From an uncultured Clostridia bacterium (GTDB lineage Bacteria > Bacillota > Clostridia > Oscillospirales > Acutalibacteraceae), in the NCBI GenBank assembly GCA_946405475.1, contig CAMJHI010000128.1, forward strand, positions 1-6,624: a stretch of DNA of 6,624 bases, in the 5' to 3' direction. The first letter of the stretch is position 1. Every line of letters starts with the position of its first letter. Both the position numbers and the translations under genes were made by a program. The notes under the pieces are model-generated. The model had not been told where the DNA came from. It did not search any database and saw only the letters and a list, made by a program, of their open reading frames with translations. Shown piece after piece: positions 1 through 5,103 of this stretch.

Positions 1-1
1 T

Positions 2-421
2 CATTATGATTCCGGCCCGAACTATAAGAAAGTATTCGGCCATGATATAGCATTCACCGGAAAATCTATATCATTTGATTATGAGGGAATAGTGGAGGCT
101 GGTATTAAAGATTTATCAAAAGCAAAGGTGGAAGTTGATGCGAATAACGGAGTAGTTATAATAACTATGCCTAAAATTGAAATTACCAATATCAGCATTG
201 ACAGTAAGTCTATCACCAATACAAGTGAAACCACCAATATATTCAATCAATTAAGTGTTCAGGATTTCAACAACGCATATAAGCAAATGGAAGCAAAGCT
301 AAAAATGGATGCTTTGAATTCTGACATTATAAAAAAAGCTCAGGAAAGTGCAGAAATGACTTTGACTGTGCTGTTTGGCGATGCAATAAATGGATACAAA
401 GTAGATTTTGTTTGGGAATGA
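2..421 (+). CDS. DUF4230 domain protein, C-terminal part (5' end outside window)
   Basis: The reading frame is open from the left edge, so this is the last 139 residues of a longer protein. The GTG at 92 is internal: the frame continues upstream without a stop and the family match starts before it. The visible part fits the DUF4230 family (PF14014) as I know it. It has an aromatic/Gly stretch then YEGIVEAGIKDLSKAKVEVD (visible residues 27-46), a beta strand ending in a MPKIEI element, a stretch with ETTNIFNQLSVQDFN, and a final helix KKAQESAEMTLTVLFG before a short strand. Family members are usually about 200 residues with an N-terminal membrane anchor, which would lie off the window. Their function is unknown; an extracytoplasmic location is inferred from the family. 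The gene is AT-rich (32-35% GC in two 60-base lines counted by hand), unlike everything to its right. It ends 30 bases before the next gene, so cotranscription is possible. Family assignment is fairly sure; function is not known. Confidence 0.82.
   Translation, partial: HYDSGPNYKKVFGHDIAFTGKSISFDYEGIVEAGIKDLSKAKVEVDANNGVVIITMPKIEITNISIDSKSITNTSETTNIFNQLSVQDFNNAYKQMEAKLKMDALNSDIIKKAQESAEMTLTVLFGDAINGYKVDFVWE
362..390 (+). promoter_or_regulatory. Candidate promoter inside the end of the DUF4230 gene
   Basis: TTGACT (362-367) and AATAAA (385-390) are separated by 17 bases, and a TGC directly precedes the second box, as in an extended -10. The -35 matches consensus at 5 of 6 positions and the -10 at 4 of 6. 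It would start transcription about 55 bases before the LRR gene at 452. The 30-base gap at 422-451 is too short for a promoter of its own. AT-rich DNA throws up such matches by chance, so this is only a candidate. Confidence 0.3.
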
Positions 422-437
422 TCCGAGACAATCCTAT

Positions 438-444
438 AAGGAGG
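438..444 (+). promoter_or_regulatory. Ribosome binding site of the LRR protein gene
   Basis: AAGGAGG lies 7 bases before the ATG at 452. It is a full match to the anti-Shine-Dalgarno sequence and fixes the start of the LRR gene. It sits almost exactly at the switch from AT-rich to GC-rich DNA. Confidence 0.85.
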
Positions 445-451
445 CGTTTCT

Positions 452-1597
452 ATGGCTCATGACGAAATCAACAACGGCGAACCGCTCTTATATGATCCAC
501 TGTTTGAGACCCCGCCGGATACCGTCATCCGCGACACGCCCGGGCGCGGCTTTTTCGGCAAGGCCGCCGTCAAAAAAGCCGTGTTCGTGCTCGTGCTGCT
601 GCTGTTTGTCGGCGTTTCGATCGGGCTGAGCCTGACCTCGCTGACCAAGGCGAAATTCCGTTATGAGGAAACCGACGGCGGCATGATGCTTTCGGAATAT
701 ATCGCGGATAAAAACGACGCCGTGCTGGAGATCGGACCGGTGTTTTCCGAGGACGGCGGCACGCAGACGGATGGCCGCGTGGTGGCTGTGCGCCGCTTTG
801 CGCTGTGCTGCGACGAGACCACGGCGTTCATTTTCATCGGCAAAGACGTGGTCGATATCCCAGAAACCGCGTTCTATAGCTGCACCGCGCTGCAGGCGGT
901 GCTTGTCGACCCCGCAAACCCGTATTACTGTTCCGACAACGGCGTGCTGTATCGGCTCGCCGACGGGCGGCCGACGGAATTGATGCTCTGCCCCGCGCGC
1001 AGCGATCTTTACCGCGCCATGCTCGCGCTGGGGGAACAGCCGCCCGCGAACGCCAAGGCGGCCGAAGCCTTCGCCGCGCGCAGCAAAGCGCTGAAAGAAA
1101 AGAGCGAAACGTGGCTGGAGGCGCTCAAAAAAGACGACGCGCCCGCGGCACTGACCGACCCGGAGCAGAAGGCGTGGACGGCCGCGCTGGGCTACAACGT
1201 GCTGCCCGGCGTGACCGAGATCGGCGCCATGGCGTTTGCCGAATGTGAAACGCTGTTTCACGTCACGCTGCCCGAGGGCATACAGACGTTTCAAACCATG
1301 GCGTTTTTCAAATGTGTCAACCTGCGCAGCCTTCGCCTGCCGGAATCCACCGAGGCCATCGGTTCCGACGCGTTTTCTTATTGCGAAAAGCTTCCCGAAA
1401 TCTATATCCCCGCCGCGGTGAAAACGATCGGCCACCATGCGTTTTTCGGCTGCAAGGGCGCGGATCAGATCCGCATGGCCTGTGCCGAAAACGCCGCGCC
1501 GCAGCTGGGGCAGAACTGGCTGCCGCAGCAAAAGCGGGGGCTGTTCATGCACAAGGTGCCGGTGGTTTACAACGCGGAAAGGGGGGCTGACGCATGA
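452..1597 (+). CDS. Membrane-anchored BspA-type leucine-rich-repeat (LRR_5) protein
   Basis: This 381-residue protein starts with a polar N-terminus (1-40), followed by one hydrophobic segment at about 42-64 (AVFVLVLLLFVGVSIGLSL) flanked by lysines. The rest is best read as an outside-facing domain on a single anchor. The C-terminal part has BspA-like LRR_5 repeats of about 23 residues with the pattern I-AF--C--L--V-LP. They lie at about 131-153, 254-275, 276-298, 299-321 and 322-344; examples are DIPETAFYSCTALQAV and EAIGSDAFSYCEKLPEIYIP. Between the first repeat and the others lies a charged Ala/Lys/Glu-rich, probably helical stretch (about 190-246) that interrupts the solenoid. BspA-type repeats usually mediate protein or surface binding; no enzyme motif is visible. 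The stop overlaps the start of the next gene (ATGA), so the two are probably translated together. The partner is inferred to be the downstream membrane protein. LRR assignment is confident; the role is unknown. Confidence 0.85.
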   Translation: MAHDEINNGEPLLYDPLFETPPDTVIRDTPGRGFFGKAAVKKAVFVLVLLLFVGVSIGLSLTSLTKAKFRYEETDGGMMLSEYIADKNDAVLEIGPVFSEDGGTQTDGRVVAVRRFALCCDETTAFIFIGKDVVDIPETAFYSCTALQAVLVDPANPYYCSDNGVLYRLADGRPTELMLCPARSDLYRAMLALGEQPPANAKAAEAFAARSKALKEKSETWLEALKKDDAPAALTDPEQKAWTAALGYNVLPGVTEIGAMAFAECETLFHVTLPEGIQTFQTMAFFKCVNLRSLRLPESTEAIGSDAFSYCEKLPEIYIPAAVKTIGHHAFFGCKGADQIRMACAENAAPQLGQNWLPQQKRGLFMHKVPVVYNAERGADA

Positions 1598-3405
1598 GCA
1601 AGTTCGGCCAGTTCATGACCGGGGTGCGTGAGCACTGGAACACCCCCGACACGGCCAACGGCAAATACGTCAGCGGCAAGGAATATCTGTTCGTGTTCCT
1701 CGGCGTGGCTGCCAACTATGCCGCGCAGGCGCCGTTCAAATACATCGGCTTTGCCGCGTCGTGCTACCTGATCATGTATCACTACGCGCTGCCGTACCTG
1801 TCGTTTTCGGTCATTGCGCTCATCGGTCTGCCGCTGTCTTACCTGTGGAACCTGCTGGACTGGTTCGTGACCGACAACCTCGGTCTGCTGCCCAAACGAA
1901 CGGAGCGGCGGCTGAACCTGCTGTATCTCGCCGTTTCCGCCGCGGGGCTGCTGATGCTCATTTTTGACGCGTCGGCGCTGTTTCCGGCGGGCAGCCGCCT
2001 GATCGTTTTCCTCGACGGCTTAAGCGGCATCAACGCCCGCGCCTTTTTCAAGGTGTTCGGCGTGCAATTGCTCTGCAACGGCTGGGGCGGCGCGCGCAAC
2101 ATTTTCTGGCGCAAAAAGCTGGTGCCGAAGCACGGGCGCTACAAGTTCAGCCTGTATGCCAACGTCATTCAGAAATCGGTCATGATCGTGGCGCTCGGCT
2201 GGATCCCGGCCTACCGCATTGCCGACGTGAACGAGCGCATCTGGATCGCCTATCTGCTATTTTCGCTGTTCACCATGTTCGATTTTACGAACAAGCTGGA
2301 AAAATGCTCCGAGATCATCAGCCCCAATTCGCAGGAACGCATTTTCATGCGCTCTTATCCCATCAAGATCTGTCATCTGCTCAATTCCGTCATCGGGGCG
2401 ATCATTCCGATGCTCGGCAATTTTGACGAGATCAACTTTTACCGCTTCGTGCTGCCGGGCTTTTTCATTCCCTGCGCCGTGCTGACCATTGTGTTTGCCG
2501 GCAAAATTCAGGAACGCATCCCGCAGCCGCCGCTGGAAAAAAAGCAGCAGATCCCGTTCTGGTACGGCATCTTTCAGGTCATGCGCAACAAATACCGCTG
2601 GCTGAACATGTTTTCGACCCTGCTGGACACGCTGGGCAACGGCATGCTCGACATCACGGTCGTCATCATGCTTTACACCATGCGGCTTTCGGGCGCGGAA
2701 TACAGCCTGCTCATGGCGCTGCTGATGTTCCGCACCACGCTGCCCACGTTCTTTGCGCCGTGGTTCATGAAACGGTTTTCCTTCAAGCAAATGCGCATTT
2801 TCCGCGAGGTGATCGAGTCGCTCCACTGCGTCATCTGCATTCTGGCGCTGCTGACGCTCGGGGGCAACATCCGCCTGTGCGGCGTCGTGATGTTCACCAC
2901 CTACTGGTTCCGCGATTTCTTCGGCGAGATCCCCAAGGTGGCCGAGCGCGACATGAACATCCGCTTGTTCGATTATCAGATGTATCTTTCCGGCGAGCGG
3001 CTCGAGGGCTTTTCCAACATTTTCAACTGGTTCGTTTCGCCCATCGCCACCATCGTCGGGCTGATCATTCCGCTGCTGATCCTGCGCAGCGGCTTCAATT
3101 CCAACTGGAATATCCTGTTTTATGATGACGTGCGCTTCGCCATTTTAGCCGTGCCGCTGGCGTTTGACCTCGTGGGGCATCTGCTGATGATGGTGCCGTA
3201 TTTCTTCTGGGATTACAACAACAACCAGCATGAATACGTCATCCGCGTGCTCAAGCAGCGGGCGATGCTGGCCGAAAACGGCGTGTTCCCCGCCGAATAT
3301 GACGGTTCGCTCCGCTTTGAACAGCCCGACAAGGTCACCGGCGGCATCCCCGCGCACGTCACCGCCCCGCCCGCGCCCGAACCGCAGGAGCAGCCCGTCG
3401 GCTGA
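1594..3405 (+). CDS. GPH/MFS-type multi-pass membrane transporter-like protein
   Basis: This 603-residue, strongly hydrophobic protein has roughly 12-14 membrane segments. Clear ones are near 31-47, 51-66, 67-88, 108-130, 190-207, 216-231, 282-303, 340-360, 370-391, 410-424, 477-498 and 515-538. The best family clue is DYQMYLSGERLEG at 460-472. It resembles the conserved 'D-Y---TG-R-EG' element in the C-terminal half of glycoside-pentoside-hexuronide:cation symporters (GPH, MelB/XylP-like, MFS_2). After the last segment comes a cytoplasmic-looking tail with a helix (543-560) and a Pro-rich end. The N-terminal half is more diverged and longer than in MelB-type proteins, which are about 450-480 residues. 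I cannot see the MelB cation-site aspartates with certainty, so transport of a sugar by cation symport is only an inference. The ATG overlaps the LRR gene's stop by four bases, with a GGGGGG Shine-Dalgarno-like run at 1581-1586. A strong two-way terminator follows. It could be a transporter, or a membrane scaffold that has lost transport. Confidence 0.7.
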   Translation: MSKFGQFMTGVREHWNTPDTANGKYVSGKEYLFVFLGVAANYAAQAPFKYIGFAASCYLIMYHYALPYLSFSVIALIGLPLSYLWNLLDWFVTDNLGLLPKRTERRLNLLYLAVSAAGLLMLIFDASALFPAGSRLIVFLDGLSGINARAFFKVFGVQLLCNGWGGARNIFWRKKLVPKHGRYKFSLYANVIQKSVMIVALGWIPAYRIADVNERIWIAYLLFSLFTMFDFTNKLEKCSEIISPNSQERIFMRSYPIKICHLLNSVIGAIIPMLGNFDEINFYRFVLPGFFIPCAVLTIVFAGKIQERIPQPPLEKKQQIPFWYGIFQVMRNKYRWLNMFSTLLDTLGNGMLDITVVIMLYTMRLSGAEYSLLMALLMFRTTLPTFFAPWFMKRFSFKQMRIFREVIESLHCVICILALLTLGGNIRLCGVVMFTTYWFRDFFGEIPKVAERDMNIRLFDYQMYLSGERLEGFSNIFNWFVSPIATIVGLIIPLLILRSGFNSNWNILFYDDVRFAILAVPLAFDLVGHLLMMVPYFFWDYNNNQHEYVIRVLKQRAMLAENGVFPAEYDGSLRFEQPDKVTGGIPAHVTAPPAPEPQEQPVG

Positions 3406-3421
3406 CGAAAAACCGAAATAA

Positions 3422-3475
3422 AAAACAAGCCTTTCCCGAGGCCATGAGCAAAGGGAAAAGCGTGTTTTCGTTTTT
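3422..3475. terminator. Two-way intrinsic terminator between the GPH-like gene and ldhA
   Basis: The arms AAAACAAGCCTTTCCC (3422-3437) and GGGAAAAGCGTGTTTT (3453-3468) pair over 16 positions with two mismatches, around a 15-base loop. On the plus strand a T run follows (TTTTCGTTTTT, 3465-3475). On the minus strand the A runs at 3407-3425 supply a U tract. It sits between two converging stop codons, so it can end both transcripts. Confidence 0.8.
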
Positions 3476-3478
3476 GAA

Positions 3479-4516
3479 TCAAAAGCACTTGCCTTTGTGA
3501 TCCTGCGGGCAGGCGGTGATTTTGCCGCATTTGTAGCAGATCTCGTTCTCGCACGCGCCGGTCTGCAAAAACCGTTCGACGTTGCCCAGCGTGGTTTCGG
3601 CAATGTTCTGCAGCGCCTCCGCCGTGAGGAACGCCTGATGCGAGGTGACGATGACGTTGGGCATGGTGATCAGGCGCGAGAGTGTGTCGTCGTCGACGAT
3701 GTGCCCCGAAAAATCGTGGAAGAACACGTTCGATTCCTCCTCGTAAACGTCCAGACACGCGCCGCCGATCTTGCGATCCTTGATGCCAGTGAGTAGCGCC
3801 TCGCTGTCGATGAGCCCGCCGCGCGAGGTGTTGATGAGCATCACGCCCTTTTTCATGGCGGCGATGCTGTCGCGGTTGACCATGTGGCGGTTTTCTTCGG
3901 TGAGCGGGCAGTGGAACGAAATGATATCCGAGCGCGCCCACAACTCGTCGAGCGGCACGTATTCGATGCCGCTGTCCTTCGCGGGGAATTTGTCGTAGGC
4001 GATCACGTGCATGCCGAAGCCGCGGCAGATATCCGCAAAAATGCGGCCGATCTTGCCCGTGCCGACGATCCCGACCGTTTTGCCGTGCAGGTCAAAGCCG
4101 GTGAGTCCGTTGAGGCTGAAATTGAAATCCTTCGTGCGGATATAGGCCTTGTGGATGCGGCGCACCGAGGTGAGCAGCAGCGCCATGGCGTGCTCCGCCA
4201 CGGCATAGGGCGAATAGGCCGGCACGCGCACCACGTGCACCCGGCCGTAGGCGTGCCGGATATCCACGTTGTTGTAGCCCGCGCAGCGCAGCGCCGCCAG
4301 CCGGATGCCGAAGCCGGTCAGCGCGTCGAGCACGGCGGCGTTGATCTCGTCGTTCACAAACGCGCACACCGCGTCGCACCCTTCGGCCAGGCGCACGGTG
4401 GCCTCACTCAGCCTTGTGTCATAATAATCGATCGCAAAGCGGCCGTCGTTGGCGGCGTCAAAGGACGCCTTGTCGTATTCCTTCGCGTCGAAAAAAGCGA
4501 GTTTGATCGGTTCCAT
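3479..4516 (-). CDS. ldhA: D-lactate dehydrogenase (NAD-dependent 2-hydroxyacid dehydrogenase)
   Basis: The protein of 345 residues should reduce pyruvate to D-lactate with NADH in the cytoplasm, the classic fermentative step that regenerates NAD. It aligns by eye along its whole length with E. coli LdhA as I remember it. Shared blocks include CDAVCAFVNDE, ALRCAGYNNVD, VVRVPAYSPYAVAEHA, RRIHKAY, FSLNGLTGFDLHGKTVGIVG and SHQAFLTAEAL. The NAD-binding loop GTGKIG is at 152-157, and the acidic residue after the second strand is D175. The expected catalytic trio is present: R232 (NTSRG), E261 (DVYEEE) and H293 (SHQAF). The ATG at 4516 was chosen because GAAGGGAG lies 8 bases upstream and family homology begins there; an in-frame ATG at 4549 has no such support. 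The odd part is the C-terminus. Where E. coli LdhA ends soon after 'NEL', this one adds about 18 residues with C327, C330, C336, H340 and C344. Function is confident; lactate rather than another 2-oxoacid as substrate is likely but unproven. Confidence 0.93.
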   Translation of the reverse strand: MEPIKLAFFDAKEYDKASFDAANDGRFAIDYYDTRLSEATVRLAEGCDAVCAFVNDEINAAVLDALTGFGIRLAALRCAGYNNVDIRHAYGRVHVVRVPAYSPYAVAEHAMALLLTSVRRIHKAYIRTKDFNFSLNGLTGFDLHGKTVGIVGTGKIGRIFADICRGFGMHVIAYDKFPAKDSGIEYVPLDELWARSDIISFHCPLTEENRHMVNRDSIAAMKKGVMLINTSRGGLIDSEALLTGIKDRKIGGACLDVYEEESNVFFHDFSGHIVDDDTLSRLITMPNVIVTSHQAFLTAEALQNIAETTLGNVERFLQTGACENEICYKCGKITACPQDHKGKCF

Positions 4517-4524
4517 TTGGTTTC

Positions 4525-4531
4525 TCCCTTC
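4525..4531 (-). promoter_or_regulatory. Ribosome binding site of ldhA
   Basis: Read on the minus strand this is GAAGGGAG-like, 8 bases before the ATG at 4516. It decides between that start and the in-frame ATG 33 bases further upstream. Confidence 0.75.
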
Positions 4532-4554
4532 GGTGCAGTTGCTTATCAAAAGGT

Positions 4555-4560
4555 ATTATA
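4555..4560 (-). promoter_or_regulatory. -10 box of the ldhA promoter
   Basis: A perfect TATAAT on the minus strand, 38 bases before the ldhA start codon. This would give a leader of about 30 bases. No good -35 box lies at the normal 16-18 base spacing (GCCCTT is the sequence there), which suggests a promoter that may depend on an activator or on other contacts. Confidence 0.55.
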
Positions 4561-4732
4561 CACGAAACGAGCGAAAAAAGGGCACAAAGTTTTTTCACCG
4601 GTTTTCCGGAAAGGATCGTCGAAAACAGGAAGAAGGCGGCCGCATGCGGCGATTCTTTGGCAGGTTCCACAAAAAGCGGCGCGATTGTGCAGGGAATCTA
4701 TCCACGATTTGCCGGTTTTTCACCATTTTCAC

Positions 4733-4778
4733 TTGTGCAGATTGCACAATCAAAGATATTTGCGTTTGTGCAATCTGC
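4733..4778. repeat. Inverted repeat next to the -35 box, possible operator
   Basis: GCAGATTGCACAA (4737-4749) is repeated as its exact reverse complement TTGTGCAATCTGC (4766-4778), 16 bases apart. The second arm ends one base before the TTGACA. Within the left part, TTGTGCA-GAT-TGCACAA (4733-4749) is itself a perfect palindrome with a 3-base centre. Placement and symmetry suggest a binding site for a dimeric regulator. A DNA or RNA hairpin is the alternative. Confidence 0.6.
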
Positions 4779-4779
4779 C

Positions 4780-4807
4780 TTGACAAACGGCCAAAACGTG
4801 CTACAAT
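4780..4807 (+). promoter_or_regulatory. Near-consensus promoter of the small gene
   Basis: TTGACA (4780-4785) and TACAAT (4802-4807) are 16 bases apart. The -35 is perfect and the -10 matches at 5 of 6 positions. Transcription would start near 4814, giving a leader of about 36 bases to the ATG at 4850. Confidence 0.8.
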
Positions 4808-4835
4808 GGGGCACAAAGAGAAGGAAAAATGAAAC

Positions 4836-4841
4836 AAGGAG
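4836..4841 (+). promoter_or_regulatory. Ribosome binding site of the small gene
   Basis: AAGGAG lies 8 bases before the ATG at 4850 and only 2 before the in-frame ATG at 4844, so it favours 4850. A weaker AAGGA at 4821-4825 lies 3 bases before another in-frame ATG at 4829. Confidence 0.65.
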
Positions 4842-4849
4842 TGATGAGT

Positions 4850-5002
4850 ATGTTTTCGGATATTCTCTATCAGGAAGAACGTGAGCTTCTGCGCAGGATC
4901 GTCAAGGAAAAGGGTTTGTTCCACAAGCTGTTCCTTGCTTTGAAGCTTGAAGCGATCGCGGAAACCTATACGGAATCCATTTCTCACAACGGTGTTGAAT
5001 AA
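4850..5002 (+). CDS. Small hypothetical protein, 50 residues
   Basis: I do not recognise this protein. It begins MFSDILYQEERELLRRIVKE, continues with a hydrophobic/basic stretch GLFHKLFLALKLEAIAETY (22-40), and ends in a short polar tail. Residues 3-42 look like one or two amphipathic helices; there is no signal peptide, no cysteine and no true membrane span. Evidence that it is a real gene is contextual: a near-consensus promoter at 4780-4807, a well-spaced AAGGAG, and a strong terminator beginning about 60 bases after the stop, together making a single-gene unit of roughly 285 bases. In-frame ATGs at 4829 and 4844 would add 7 or 2 residues; the ribosome binding site favours 4850. It could be a small helical regulator or partner protein. 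The transcript could also act mainly as an RNA, with the ORF secondary. Confidence 0.6.
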   Translation: MFSDILYQEERELLRRIVKEKGLFHKLFLALKLEAIAETYTESISHNGVE

Positions 5003-5056
5003 CGCAGCCCGGCGTGACAGGATCCCAGATACGGCGGTCGGAAGGCTGTCGATCGA

Positions 5057-5099
5057 AAAAATGACGGGAGTTGTGCAGTTGCTGCACAGCTCCCGTTTT
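5057..5099. terminator. Two-way intrinsic terminator between the small gene and the FAD gene
   Basis: CGGGAGTTGTGCAG (5065-5078) and CTGCACAGCTCCCG (5082-5095) form a 14-base-pair stem with a single G-T pair and a 3-base loop. TTTT follows at 5096-5099. On the minus strand the preceding A run (5056-5061) becomes a U tract, so the FAD gene ending at 5104 is also served. Confidence 0.88.
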
Positions 5100-5103
5100 C
5101 GGT

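Larger units (their letters stand above)
4517..4849. other. Divergent intergenic region between ldhA and the small gene
   Basis: About 330 bases lie between two divergently read genes. They contain the ldhA ribosome binding site and -10 box at the left, and a near-consensus plus-strand promoter and ribosome binding site at the right. Between them the hexamer TTGTGC (either strand) occurs at 4582, 4685, 4733, 4744, 4766 and 4811. Part of this forms a 13-base perfect inverted repeat. A Cys-rich open frame (4644-4832) crosses the region, but I do not treat it as a gene. I saw no tRNA or recognisable riboswitch. Confidence 0.7.

Noticed and set aside
488..1552. Long minus-strand open frame opposite the LRR gene (354 codons)
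   Set aside because: It is Arg/His/Gly-rich with no family features and exists because of codon use in the GC-rich gene on the other strand, which has clear LRR repeats and a ribosome binding site.
4517..4549. N-terminal extension of LdhA from the ATG at 4549
   Set aside because: The extra 11 residues have no counterpart in the family, the extension overlaps the ribosome binding site used by the 4516 start, and the start would lie next to the predicted transcription start.
4598..4616. Small hairpin CCGG-TTTT-CCGG
   Set aside because: The stem is only four base pairs with no T run in a useful position; too weak to call a terminator.
4733..4749. Rex (redox repressor) site near ldhA
   Set aside because: Rex sites known in Firmicutes are 18-base palindromes of the TTGTGAA-N4-TTCACAA or TTGTTAA-N4-TTAACAA type. 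This palindrome has C at the key position and a 3-base centre, and it lies about 180 bases from the ldhA -10 box, so I do not call it Rex.
3884..4783. Plus-strand open frame of 299 codons opposite ldhA
   Set aside because: It is an antisense shadow of the well-supported ldhA gene, with a low-complexity Ala/Val/Arg composition and no ribosome binding site.
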